A stretch of 62,178 nt of DNA, taken from assembly GCA_021151605.1 (NCBI GenBank), contig JAGKWZ010000013.1, forward strand, positions 1 to 62,178, read 5' to 3'. Below, piece after piece: positions 8,718-16,813 of this stretch. Every line of letters begins with the position of its first letter. Within the stretch, counting starts at the first letter, position 1. Made by a program: the position numbers and the translations under genes. This DNA comes from Verrucomicrobiaceae bacterium (GTDB lineage: Bacteria > Verrucomicrobiota > Verrucomicrobiia > Verrucomicrobiales > Verrucomicrobiaceae). The notes under the pieces are model-generated. The model was given only the letters and a program-made list of their open reading frames with translations, did not search any database and was not told the origin of the DNA.

Positions 8718-8879
8718 ATGATCCGACTTCTTACCGTCACCCTGGCTGCTTCCTCCATGCTTCTCGCGTCCTGCGCGACGAAGAAGGAGTGCTCCTCCTG
8801 CAACGCCGCCGCCAAACCCGCAGCCAAATGCTGTGGTAAAGGTGGTGAATGCTGCAAGACCGGAGCTCACAAGCACTAA
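8718..8879 (+). CDS. Small cysteine-rich lipoprotein
   Basis: A 53-residue protein with a signal peptide and lipobox LASC (C19), then a mature region rich in Cys, Lys, Gly and Ala. The cysteines come as C-x2-C and two CC pairs, and the protein ends in HKH. Mature length is about 35 residues. The cysteine and histidine content suggests metal or thiol chemistry at the inner face of the outer membrane, but this is inference from composition. A GC-rich hairpin follows the stop codon. An alternative ATG at 8670 would place 16 polar residues before the signal peptide and is less likely. Confidence 0.7.
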   Translation: MIRLLTVTLAASSMLLASCATKKECSSCNAAAKPAAKCCGKGGECCKTGAHKH

Positions 8880-8902
8880 TCAGAGCTTCAACAGCTCACG
8901 TC

Positions 8903-8942
8903 GCGCCGCCTGCGGTTCATTCCCCGGGCGGCGCTTCATTTT
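8903..8942 (+). terminator. GC-rich hairpin after small lipoprotein genes
   Basis: GCGCCGCC (8903-8910) pairs perfectly with GGCGGCGC (8927-8934) across a 16-nt loop, followed by TTCATTTT. It sits 23 bp after the stop codon of the Cys-rich lipoprotein, in the expected place for an intrinsic terminator. Confidence 0.55.
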
Positions 8943-9001
8943 GGCCCAACTTTCCGCCCTTCGCTTACATCTCCTTTAGGCTGAATCGAACTGACGCGGG
9001 C

Positions 9002-9019
9002 TTGTGAAAACTTTCACAA
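9002..9019. promoter_or_regulatory. 18-bp palindrome, CRP-like operator upstream of nuoB
   Basis: TTGTGAAA-AC-TTTCACAA is a perfect palindrome and contains TGTGA-N6-TCACA, the consensus half-site arrangement of CRP-family regulators. It lies about 60 bp before the nuoB ATG. A Crp/Fnr-family protein is the natural candidate to bind it. The palindrome is seen; the binding protein is inferred. Confidence 0.55.
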
Positions 9020-9079
9020 AGGGGTTGCCGGGGGGGAGGCAGGGGCGTATCCCTGCGAACAATTTTGCCCCCTAAAACC

Positions 9080-9613
9080 ATGGTCGCCCCTGCTGAAACC
9101 CATGCCGCCTACGACTCGAAGATCGAGGGAAACATCGTTTTCACGAAGCTCGATGCGGCTGCGAACTGGATGCGCAAAAACTCCCTCTGGCCGATGCCGA
9201 TGGGTCTCGCTTGCTGCGCCATCGAAATGATGGCCGCCGCGTGCAGCCGCTATGACCTCAGCCGCTTTGGCATGGAGGTCATGCGTTTCTCTCCTCGTCA
9301 GGCCGATGTGATGATCGTGGCCGGCACCGTCACTTACAAAATGGCCCTCTCCGTGAAGCGCATCTGGGACCAGATGCCCGAGCCAAAATGGTGCATCGCC
9401 ATGGGTGCCTGCGCCTCCAGCGGCGGCATGTATCGCAGTTACGCCGTGCTCCAGGGCATCGACAATCTCATCCCTGTGGACGTGTACATCTCCGGCTGCC
9501 CTCCACGCCCTGAGGCGCTGCTTGAGGGCCTGATGCGCCTGCAAAAGAAGATCGAGACCGAGCACGCCATTGAAGACCAGAAGAAGGAATTCTTCGAGGA
9601 AATGAGCGCCTGA
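9080..9613 (+). CDS. nuoB: NADH-quinone oxidoreductase subunit B
   Basis: A 177-residue complex I subunit that holds iron-sulfur cluster N2, the last cluster before quinone. The four ligands are visible: adjacent C45 and C46, then C111 (GACASSGG) and C140 (SGCPPRPEA). The ATG at 9080 is preferred to a TTG at 9065, which would only add five residues. nuoC follows after 39 bp, but nuoA is not upstream and nuoD is not downstream, so this is a detached nuoBC pair and the remaining subunits must be encoded elsewhere. A CRP-like palindrome lies upstream. Confidence 0.95.
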   Translation: MVAPAETHAAYDSKIEGNIVFTKLDAAANWMRKNSLWPMPMGLACCAIEMMAAACSRYDLSRFGMEVMRFSPRQADVMIVAGTVTYKMALSVKRIWDQMPEPKWCIAMGACASSGGMYRSYAVLQGIDNLIPVDVYISGCPPRPEALLEGLMRLQKKIETEHAIEDQKKEFFEEMSA

Positions 9614-9652
9614 TCTGCCGTCCCACTGAATCTCTAGTCACCGACTCCGCCC

Positions 9653-10222
9653 ATGAATGCCGCGCAAATGGTCACCGCTCTGAAGGAAAAATTCGGCGAC
9701 GCCGTGCTCAGCACCACCGAGTTCCGTGGCGAGCAGACGCTCCACGTCACCCTCGCTTCCGCGAAGCCGCTGCTGAAGTATTGCCGCGATGAGCTGAGCT
9801 TCGACTACCTCGTGGACATCTCCACGCTTGATCACATGGGCGAGGAGCCCCGCTTCGAGGTCGTGTATGAAATCTACGGCTACGGCCACCACGAGCACCT
9901 GCGCGTGCGTGCCAAAATCCCCGATGGCGAAGATGTGCCCACCGTCTGCGATGTCTGGCCTACCGCCAACTGGCACGAGCGCGAAGCCTGGGACATGATG
10001 GGCGTGAAGTTCGCCGGCCATCCCGACCTCCGCCGCATCCTCATGTGGGAGGGTTACCCCTTCTTCCCCCTGCGGAAAGAATTCCCCCTCGCCGGCAAAC
10101 CGAGCGACATGCCCGAAGTCGGCTTCACCAACGTCGCACCGATGGCCGATGGTCCCTTCGTCACCAGCGCTGGCGGCAAAGACACCGTCGCCCGCGAGCC
10201 GCGCGCCAAGAAGGCCGAGTAG
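9653..10222 (+). CDS. nuoC: NADH-quinone oxidoreductase subunit C
   Basis: A 189-residue 30-kDa subunit of the complex I peripheral arm. The family signature is present at the centre: NWHEREAWDMMGVKFAGHP, then DLRRILMWEGYPFFPLRKEFPL in two overlapping stretches. A 25-residue low-complexity tail ending in KKAE follows. It is not fused to nuoD, and the next gene is an unrelated secreted protein 74 bp away. Expected to be co-transcribed with nuoB. Confidence 0.93.
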   Translation: MNAAQMVTALKEKFGDAVLSTTEFRGEQTLHVTLASAKPLLKYCRDELSFDYLVDISTLDHMGEEPRFEVVYEIYGYGHHEHLRVRAKIPDGEDVPTVCDVWPTANWHEREAWDMMGVKFAGHPDLRRILMWEGYPFFPLRKEFPLAGKPSDMPEVGFTNVAPMADGPFVTSAGGKDTVAREPRAKKAE

Positions 10223-10296
10223 TTTCCCGCTGAGGTTCAACGAAGTCGAACAAAGGCTTCCCAAGGCGCGTCGGAGTCTGCTACTTTCCGCCCGCC

Positions 10297-11007
10297 ATGA
10301 AACTGATTCCCCTCCTCCTGGCCCTTATCGTCGGCACGCTTAGCGCTCAGACGGCCAAACGCCCCAGCTCACGACTCGCTGTCGAGCCTGGCACGATTCA
10401 TGTCGAGGACATCCTGCCCAAGGCCCTCTTCATGAAGGTCATGCAGGACTCGCCGATCTACGTCAGCTCGAAGCTGGATCGCGCCATCGGCTCCATGGCC
10501 CCCGGCACCATCGTGAAGCTCGTCGGCATGTCAGACACCGCCTTCCGCGTCCGCGGAAAAGCACGTCATGGAGACACCTCCGGCTGGCTACCCACCGCCG
10601 CCGTCGCCCATCCTGATCCGAACCTCGTCACCAATTTAAAGAAGCTCCACGAGCGCCAGACGAAGGTCGAGGAACTCATCGCCGCGCATCAGATCGCCCT
10701 CGGCATGACAGGCGAGGAAGTCTCCGCCTCCATGGGCAAACCGACCCGCAAATCCAGCAAACTGAGTGCCACCGGCAAGGAGGAGAAGCTCGAGTATGTG
10801 ATCTACGAACGCGTGCCGCAATACACCACCAGCGTCGATGCCTTTGGCCGCCCCTTTCAAACCGTGACCTACATCAAAGTCGAGACCGGCAGCCTCGCCG
10901 TGAACCTCAAAGACAACGTCGTGGACACCATCGAAGAAACGAAAGGCAACCCGCTCGGCGGTGGCGGCGTGAAGATTATTCCCGGGCCGATGGTCTTCGG
11001 GTTCTGA
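10297..11007 (+). CDS. Secreted protein with SH3-like and BamE-like regions
   Basis: A 236-residue exported protein (signal peptide about 1-18, ending LSA-QT). Residues about 45-105 resemble a bacterial SH3 domain (VYVSSK-like strand, PGTIVKLVGM, SGWLP). Residues about 130-160 carry GMTGEEVSASMGKP, the pattern of the SmpA/OmlA (BamE-like) fold. The C-terminus is glycine-rich. No enzymatic motif is seen. It converges on ruvA, separated by a hairpin made of heptad repeats. Likely a cell-envelope protein of unknown role. Confidence 0.65.
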   Translation: MKLIPLLLALIVGTLSAQTAKRPSSRLAVEPGTIHVEDILPKALFMKVMQDSPIYVSSKLDRAIGSMAPGTIVKLVGMSDTAFRVRGKARHGDTSGWLPTAAVAHPDPNLVTNLKKLHERQTKVEELIAAHQIALGMTGEEVSASMGKPTRKSSKLSATGKEEKLEYVIYERVPQYTTSVDAFGRPFQTVTYIKVETGSLAVNLKDNVVDTIEETKGNPLGGGGVKIIPGPMVFGF

Positions 11008-11011
11008 AGGC

Positions 11012-11095
11012 CAGGTTTCTAGTCCCAAGTTTCGGGTTTCAGGTTTCAAGAAAGGCGGCTTCCGCATCATTCTTGAAACTTGAAACTCGAAACCT
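11012..11095. repeat. Inverted heptad-repeat hairpin between convergent genes
   Basis: One arm reads as 7-nt words with core GTTTC (AAGTTTC, GGGTTTC, AGGTTTC); the other carries the complement (TTGAAAC, TTGAAAC, TCGAAAC). The 25-nt arms at 11028-11052 and 11070-11094 pair throughout if G-U is allowed, leaving a 17-nt loop. It lies between the stop codons of two convergent genes and may act as a two-way terminator. No T tract is present. Confidence 0.6.
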
Positions 11096-11710
11096 CTACT
11101 GAAGCTCCCGCAGTGCCTCGCGGATGATCTTGTCCGGGCCATTGCCCATCTCAAATCCTGGACGCTTCACGACCTCGTTCACGGCCTTCTGAGCTTCGCT
11201 CTGCTTGTAGCCGAGGGCGATCAAGCCAAGCACGGCATCGCTCATGGCTTCCTGTTTTGGATCGTGCGTGCCTTTGGCGACCACCGCCGCCTGCCAGGCA
11301 TCCACGACACCGACTTTGTCCTTCAGCTCCAGCACGATCCGCTCCGCCGTCTTCTTGCCCACGCCTTTGATTCGCGCCAGCGCCGCTGTGTCATTGCGGA
11401 TCACGGCGTCTTTGAAGGCCACCACAGGCATTCCGCTCAGCACCGAAAGTGCCATCTTCGGCCCGATGCCTGACACGCGATCCATCAGCAGCCGGAACAG
11501 ATCGCGCTCATCATTGGTGAAAAAGCCAAAGAGCGTGTGCTCTCGCTCCGTGACGTGGTGATGCGTCAGCAGCGTAACCTCGCCGCCCTGCTGTGGCAGC
11601 TTGTCAAAGGTCGTCAGCGGAATGTTCGTGAGATAGCCGACCCCGCCAACATCGACGATGGCTTGGTGCGGCATGGATTCGACGAGTTTTCCCCGGAGAA
11701 AGGCGATCAT
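11096..11710 (-). CDS. ruvA: Holliday junction DNA helicase subunit RuvA
   Basis: A 204-residue DNA-binding subunit that tetramerises on Holliday junctions and loads RuvB. The start MIAFLRGKLVE is canonical for RuvA; an upstream ATG at 11719 adds only three residues. Domain I (OB fold, about 1-65, with VDVGGVGY), domain II with two helix-hairpin-helix motifs (VSGIGPKMALSVLSG and IKGVGKKTAERI), and a C-terminal three-helix domain (ALGYKQSEAQKAV) are all present. ruvB and ruvC are not adjacent. Opposed word-repeat arrays lie on both sides of the gene. Confidence 0.96.
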   Translation of the reverse strand: MIAFLRGKLVESMPHQAIVDVGGVGYLTNIPLTTFDKLPQQGGEVTLLTHHHVTEREHTLFGFFTNDERDLFRLLMDRVSGIGPKMALSVLSGMPVVAFKDAVIRNDTAALARIKGVGKKTAERIVLELKDKVGVVDAWQAAVVAKGTHDPKQEAMSDAVLGLIALGYKQSEAQKAVNEVVKRPGFEMGNGPDKIIREALRELQ

Positions 11711-11770
11711 GCGGTGCATGAAGCCGTGGGCGGGAGGACGCGCAAGGGGTTTGAGGGGGAGGAGAAGGCA

Positions 11771-11862
11771 GGTCAAAGGGGTCAAGACTCGTCAAGGAGG
11801 TCAAGATGGGTATCGTGGGCCACTGCATGATCCTTCTTTGACCTTCTTGACCCACCTTGACG
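11771..11862. repeat. Opposed GTCAA word-repeat array between ruvA and next gene
   Basis: GTCAA occurs at 11772, 11781, 11791 and 11800 (steps 9, 10, 9). Its complement TTGAC occurs at 11838, 11847 and 11857 (steps 9, 10). The arms 11790-11806 and 11845-11862 pair with a one-base bulge. It lies in the divergent gap between ruvA and a secreted protein, so it overlaps both promoter regions. Confidence 0.6.
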
Positions 11863-11874
11863 GCACAGCCCCAC

Positions 11875-12474
11875 ATGAAATACATCCTCACCTTCCTCCT
11901 GCTCGTCAGCACGGCCCTCGCGCAGGAAAAGCAGCGCCTCGAAACCCTGCTCATGCTACCCGAGCCGCGCGAGATGCGGACGGAGCGCTCCATCGTGCCC
12001 GAAGGTGCCCAGGCCACAGTGCTTTCACCAGCCCGCGAGATCGCCGATGTGCCGGGAATCGAGGTGTATCCGAAGGAAGACTTCGCCAAACTCGGGCTCA
12101 GCCCAGAGACTTTCGCCGAGCGCTCGAAAAAGACCGCCGAGCGCCTGCTCGCCGAGATCAAACCCGACCTCATCAAAGGTGCCGACGGCAAGGTAGCTTA
12201 CGCGGTCTATCGCGGTGATCGCCCGGTCATGGCATCGCTGCTCATCGCGCCATCTCTGCCGGTGATCTTTGAAGAGATTTTTGGGGCCGAGATCTGGGTC
12301 GCCATGCCCGACAGACACTCTCTGTTTGTCTTTGCGGCCAAACCTGAGGCGCTGGAGGAGTTCATCCCCGATCTGGCACTGCGCTACAAGGAAGATCCCC
12401 ATGCGGCCAGCCCCGAGGTCTTCGCGCTAAAAAAGGGTTCCGCTCCGCGTGTCGTAGCCGCTTTCGCCAAGTAG
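11875..12474 (+). CDS. Secreted protein of unknown function
   Basis: A 199-residue exported protein; the ATG at 11875 opens a signal peptide (about 1-16, ending ALA-QE), and an upstream frame start at 11857 adds only polar residues. The mature part is mixed alpha/beta with no cysteine and no recognised motif; the C-terminal half (VMASLLIAPSLPVIFEEIFG, then MPDRHSLFVFA) looks like a compact soluble domain. Not recognised as a named family. Divergent from ruvA. Confidence 0.6.
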   Translation: MKYILTFLLLVSTALAQEKQRLETLLMLPEPREMRTERSIVPEGAQATVLSPAREIADVPGIEVYPKEDFAKLGLSPETFAERSKKTAERLLAEIKPDLIKGADGKVAYAVYRGDRPVMASLLIAPSLPVIFEEIFGAEIWVAMPDRHSLFVFAAKPEALEEFIPDLALRYKEDPHAASPEVFALKKGSAPRVVAAFAK

Positions 12475-12524
12475 TCGAAGATAGGTCGCGAGTTCTAGCC
12501 TGTTGGGATCGTCTTTTCCCGGTC

Positions 12525-13700
12525 ATGAAGTTTCTCCCCCCGCTCGCCCTGCTGCTGATCTCCGCCGTTTCGCCCGCCCTGGCGCTGCCGGAGGCGGAGA
12601 TTCAGCGGTTCATTGATGACGCGATCAAGGCAGGTGGCGGTGAGGTGATCATTCCGCCTGGGGTGCATCTCATCGAGCGCGGCCTGATGCTGAAGGACGC
12701 GAAGAAGCTCCGCCTCGTCGGTCTGGATGCCGAGGAGACGGTGGTGAAACTGCCTCCCGTGGCCTATGCCATTGCGTCTGGGACGACTGCGGCTGGGGCG
12801 ACACAGATCGAGGTGAAGTCCCAGCGCAGATTCAAGCCGGGCATGCGCTTGAAGATCGAAGCAGATGGCGAAATCGACTCCTTCACGAAGAAGCCGAAGC
12901 CCTTCCATCTCGCCATCGTGAAGGCAGTCGGAAAGGAGGCGATCCAGCTCGAAGCAGCGCTGAAATTTCCCGTTCCCGACGGCACGATGATCCGCCACGA
13001 GGACGCGCCGAACTTGATCGAGCTGCGTGGTGCCTGCGAGGACGTGCGGATTGAAAAGCTCACGCTCGACGGAGGTCGTGTGGAGAGTGATCCACTGATT
13101 CGCGGTCATGTTCAGCTCTGCGGCATCATGGCTGCCGGAGCCTACAGCTACGAAAAAGGGCCGACGGGACCCCAGGTGAAGAAGCTGGCCATCTCACGCT
13201 GCTTCATCCAAAACTGCCACGGGCGCGGCATCGCCTTGTATTCGGTGGAGAGCGCCGAGATCGAAGGCTGCACGATCCGAGACACCTCGGACGAGGCGAT
13301 CGACTTCGACCATTTCACAATCAAATCCAGCGCCACGCACAACCACATCGCCCGCAGTTTGGTCGGTGTGGAGCTGAACGATGCGACGAGCTGCCTCGTG
13401 GCTGGAAACGAGTTTCGCGACTGCGGTACGGGCATCCATCTCTGGCGCTGGTGCAAGCAGCCAGGGCTCAACGAAGGCAACATCATCGCGCAGAACCTGA
13501 TCGAGACCACAAAGGGCAATGCCGTGCAGATCGCCACCGGCACGAAGGGGAACACGGTGGTTCAAAACGAGATCACGGGCAGCGGCAGGAACGGCATCAG
13601 CCTCTCCGGCGAAGGGCAGGTCGTGAAGGCAAACCGCATCACTGGCAGCAGCTTGAAGGCCGTCGCCGTGAACGAGGGGAAACACGAGATCGTGGAATAA
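12525..13700 (+). CDS. Secreted right-handed beta-helix protein
   Basis: A 391-residue exported protein with signal peptide about 1-20. The body has parallel beta-helix rungs typical of pectate-lyase-like and NosD-like proteins: repeated short strands such as IEGCTIRDTSDEAIDF, NHIARSLVGVELNDATSC, NEFRDCGTGIHL and NEITGSGRNGISL. The N-terminal IQRFIDDAIKAGGGEVIIPPG is the usual cap of secreted polysaccharide-acting beta-helix proteins. Likely acts on or binds a polysaccharide; the substrate is unknown. It converges with the helicase gene, leaving 19 bp between stop codons. Confidence 0.75.
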   Translation: MKFLPPLALLLISAVSPALALPEAEIQRFIDDAIKAGGGEVIIPPGVHLIERGLMLKDAKKLRLVGLDAEETVVKLPPVAYAIASGTTAAGATQIEVKSQRRFKPGMRLKIEADGEIDSFTKKPKPFHLAIVKAVGKEAIQLEAALKFPVPDGTMIRHEDAPNLIELRGACEDVRIEKLTLDGGRVESDPLIRGHVQLCGIMAAGAYSYEKGPTGPQVKKLAISRCFIQNCHGRGIALYSVESAEIEGCTIRDTSDEAIDFDHFTIKSSATHNHIARSLVGVELNDATSCLVAGNEFRDCGTGIHLWRWCKQPGLNEGNIIAQNLIETTKGNAVQIATGTKGNTVVQNEITGSGRNGISLSGEGQVVKANRITGSSLKAVAVNEGKHEIVE

Positions 13701-13719
13701 TCCGCTGAGCACATTCAGC

Positions 13720-16227
13720 CTACCTCACCATCAAATGATGCTTGGTCTTCCCGTGGCGCTGTTTGTTCGTGAGTGGCGGGAGGTCGAGGTAGAAGAGGTG
13801 GCGGAGGGCTTTGCCGTGGTGTTTTAAAACTTTGCCGCACTCGTCCTGGAGGGCTTGCCAGCGCTGCCATGGGTGCTGCGGGGCGTGGATGATGTGACGA
13901 AGGAGGCTGAGCCACTCGATGTAGGCGCGGGAGATGTCGCCCTCGGCCACGTCTTGCTGGCGGAGCTCACGGGCATCGGGGCTTTCGGGGTGCAGCAGGG
14001 CATCCAGCAGCTCGGCGGTGCCTTCGCCGTAGTCGGGTGGCAGGCCGTGCTCCAGATAGCCGTGGTGATTGATGAAGCCGTAGGTGTTTCGGCAGATGGC
14101 GCCAAGTCGCTCAGAGTCGCAGGCCATGGGCATGTCGAACTTCGTGCCGCCGCGCAGGTTTGCGAGATGGCGGACGAGGTCGTCGATGGGGTAGCCGTCG
14201 TCCTCCAAAGCGGCGGCGATGGCGAGCCCTTCCCCACCTTGGAAGAAGGAGAAGATTTCCCCGCGTCGTGTTGGAGCACCATCTTCGTCGATCAGCCCCA
14301 GCGAGCGCCAGGCATGGATGGGCGAGCCGGTGCGTGGCTGGCGGTCCGAAGTCGTCGTCTCGGGTGCATGGACACCGGTGTCGTTCTTCACGACCTGGGT
14401 GCGCTCCTGTGCCCGGAAAAGCGGCACGCCATGGGAGTCGCGATGAACCGGCACGGTGATCTCTCCGAGGTCAAAGACGGCGAATACGAGGCCTTCTTTT
14501 TCGATCGTTCGCGTGAGTGCTGGCAGGCCCTGCGTCTCCTGATCGAGCCCGCTTTGATAAGAGGCACGCAAAGCCGCCGTGAGGGACTCGCCGTGGAGCA
14601 CTTCCACTTCCTCGACAGAGATCTCCTCGAGCTTCCTCGGCAGATTCAGCATCTTCCGCAGGCTCTTGGTGGGGCGAATGACGCCGGGCTGATCTTCGAG
14701 CTTCGACCCCAGCGGGATCTCCACGCCGTAGCGATCTTTTGCCAGCTTCCCCACACGACCGATGCCATGCGCAAACTTCGCCACAAACGCGGGCACGCTG
14801 AGGGCGAGCGCGATCTTCTCCATGCTCGCGATCCATGCCTGCGCCAAAGGCAGCCACTCCGGCGGCGTGGTGGACTTGCGCTCCCACTGCCCGCGTGAGT
14901 TGAGGATCTGCTTCTCGGTGGCTTCGAGGCCGAAGAGGGCCTTCGCATTCTGGAGTTCGCCCTGAAGCGCCCCTTCCGGCACCTCGGCTTCCAGCCCGAG
15001 CAGCGGTGGTGCTTTGGCGAAGAGTCGCTGGGCAAATTTCTCCGCCTCCTGAAACGCGTTTTGCTGCGTCTGGGCGGCGTGCTTCATCACGCGGAGGAAG
15101 ATCGGCCAGGCGAGCAAGTTGCTGCGATGCAGGCGAGCAGGCCGGGCATCGAAAAGCGAGGGGCTCTGCCGCGTCGTTACCACATAGCCGCGCTCATCGA
15201 GACCGCGTCTGCCGGCACGGCCATACATTTGCAAAAGCTCATCGGGGGCGAGTTTGTGCTCGCTCTTGCCATCGTGAAAGGTCGTGGCCGCGACGTGCAC
15301 GCTGCGCACGGAGAAATTGATCCCCGCCGCGAGCCCCATCGTGGCCGCGATGACGCGGAGCTGGCCCGCCTTTGCCAGTGGCTCGATCACACCCGCCCGC
15401 GCGGCATAGCTCAGCCCGCTGTGATGAAAGGCGATGCGCTTCTCCAGCAGGTTCGCCAGATCCTTCCCGCATACGGCCCGCTGCTCCGGCGTCAGCTCCA
15501 GCGGATCGCCCGCAGGCAGATCTGCGGCGAGTCGGCGGGCGATATTTTCCGCTTCTTTGCGGCGGGGTGAAAAGATGAGCAGCGGGGCCAGATCCGCCAG
15601 CATCACAGCGGCGGCGAATTTCGGCCAGAACTGCTCAAAATGCCGCGCCATGCGTTGCGGCAGGCTTTCCCACGGCATCTCATCCAGCGGCACCGGGCGC
15701 TCTTTGGTCATCACGACTTCGGCACGACGCCCGAGGCGCTGCATCCAGGCGGCGACATCCTCGGGATTCGCCACGGAGCCGCTCAGCAGCAGCAGCCGCG
15801 TTTCCTTCGGCGCGAGCGCGATGGCCGCCTCGTAGTGCGAGCCGCGCTGGTCATCGCCGATCATCTGATATTCGTCGATCACCAGCAGCGCCGGGCCTTC
15901 ACCACGCACCAGCCTTTCGAGCTGAGTCTCCAGCGTGGCCACCAGCACTGGAGCGCCGACGTTTTCAGAAACATCCCCCGTGGCGATGCCCACGCTCCAC
16001 TTCGCGTCCTTCCACTCGGCGTATTTGTCATTCGCCAGCGCCCGGGTCGGCACGGTGTAAACCGCCTGCCCCTGGAGCGAGCGCGACTGATGCAGCAGCT
16101 CGAAAATGTAGGTCTTCCCCGCCCCCGTCGGCGCACTCACCACCACGTCGCAGCCCTCGCGCAGCAAATTCACCGCCTGGTGCTGCCAGACGTCGGGGAG
16201 CTTGAGGTTGTTGATGGAGGGAAGCAT
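13720..16227 (-). CDS. Ski2-like DExH-box helicase
   Basis: An 835-residue superfamily 2 helicase. Walker A is APTGAGKT (32-39). Motif II is DEYQ (118-121) rather than DEVH or DEAH. Motif III is SGS, and the second RecA domain ends with QMYGRAGRRGLDERGYV, the motif VI pattern of Ski2/Mtr4/Hel308-type enzymes. The C-terminal 400 residues are alpha-helical with no known nuclease motif. Substrate (RNA or DNA) cannot be told from sequence. It starts 13 bp downstream of the toxin-antitoxin pair and could be co-transcribed with it. Confidence 0.85.
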   Translation of the reverse strand: MLPSINNLKLPDVWQHQAVNLLREGCDVVVSAPTGAGKTYIFELLHQSRSLQGQAVYTVPTRALANDKYAEWKDAKWSVGIATGDVSENVGAPVLVATLETQLERLVRGEGPALLVIDEYQMIGDDQRGSHYEAAIALAPKETRLLLLSGSVANPEDVAAWMQRLGRRAEVVMTKERPVPLDEMPWESLPQRMARHFEQFWPKFAAAVMLADLAPLLIFSPRRKEAENIARRLAADLPAGDPLELTPEQRAVCGKDLANLLEKRIAFHHSGLSYAARAGVIEPLAKAGQLRVIAATMGLAAGINFSVRSVHVAATTFHDGKSEHKLAPDELLQMYGRAGRRGLDERGYVVTTRQSPSLFDARPARLHRSNLLAWPIFLRVMKHAAQTQQNAFQEAEKFAQRLFAKAPPLLGLEAEVPEGALQGELQNAKALFGLEATEKQILNSRGQWERKSTTPPEWLPLAQAWIASMEKIALALSVPAFVAKFAHGIGRVGKLAKDRYGVEIPLGSKLEDQPGVIRPTKSLRKMLNLPRKLEEISVEEVEVLHGESLTAALRASYQSGLDQETQGLPALTRTIEKEGLVFAVFDLGEITVPVHRDSHGVPLFRAQERTQVVKNDTGVHAPETTTSDRQPRTGSPIHAWRSLGLIDEDGAPTRRGEIFSFFQGGEGLAIAAALEDDGYPIDDLVRHLANLRGGTKFDMPMACDSERLGAICRNTYGFINHHGYLEHGLPPDYGEGTAELLDALLHPESPDARELRQQDVAEGDISRAYIEWLSLLRHIIHAPQHPWQRWQALQDECGKVLKHHGKALRHLFYLDLPPLTNKQRHGKTKHHLMVR

Positions 16228-16240
16228 GGGGCAAATGACC

Positions 16241-16495
16241 TCAGCGGTCAGCCCGCGCGATTTCCAGCACCTTCACCTGCTTGTCCGCAAAATCTTCCCA
16301 ATAAGTGATCGCATAGTCGCCTGCGATGCTGACATGCAGCGGCCTGCCACTCGGATCACGCTCCACATAATCCGACCATGCGGAAGGGTAATCCTGGATC
16401 TGTTTCAAACGCTGATGAATGAGCCGCTGAGCCGGTTTCTTCAGACTCGCGAGGTAGTCGAGCGCCTCGTAGTCGATGAGCAGGCGGTAATTCAT
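16241..16495 (-). CDS. RelE/ParE-family toxin
   Basis: An 84-residue protein with the RelE/ParE layout: two N-terminal helices (YEALDYLASLKKPAQRLIHQ) followed by a small beta sheet ending RPLHVSIAGDYAITYWED and KVLEIARADR. RelE members cut mRNA on the ribosome; ParE members poison gyrase. Which applies here is unclear. It overlaps the upstream antitoxin gene in an ATGA, the usual coupling of such pairs. Confidence 0.75.
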   Translation of the reverse strand: MNYRLLIDYEALDYLASLKKPAQRLIHQRLKQIQDYPSAWSDYVERDPSGRPLHVSIAGDYAITYWEDFADKQVKVLEIARADR

Positions 16496-16695
16496 GCTCC
16501 AGCGAGGCCGAGTCTCTTTTCCGCTTCTTCGAGACTGATCCAGCGTGAGCTGTCAGCGTCGTCGAGCTTTGCCGAGAGCTTGGTCATCACCTCTTGGTCG
16601 CGCTGATGCCGCAGGCTGACGAGGTAGGCCTGAAACTGTCGCACCTGAGCATCTGGCCAGGTGGCGACTTCTTTTTGGAGAGCTTCAAACGACAT
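16492..16695 (-). CDS. Antitoxin partner of RelE/ParE toxin
   Basis: A 67-residue, largely helical, charged protein directly upstream of the toxin and overlapping it by 4 bp. The C-terminal SRWISLEEAEKRLGL resembles the toxin-wrapping tail of small addiction antitoxins. No clear DNA-binding fold is visible in the N-terminal half. The call rests on size and gene order. Confidence 0.6.
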   Translation of the reverse strand: MSFEALQKEVATWPDAQVRQFQAYLVSLRHQRDQEVMTKLSAKLDDADSSRWISLEEAEKRLGLAGA

Positions 16696-16813
16696 GGGTT
16701 GAGATTACGAGCACTGCGGCAGCGTGGCAAGCAGGCTCTTTTGTCTGGCCGAGTGATCCCTCGAAACTGTCTCTTGGCGGCGTGCGTTCTTTGTGACTAG
16801 CATCGTCCATCGC

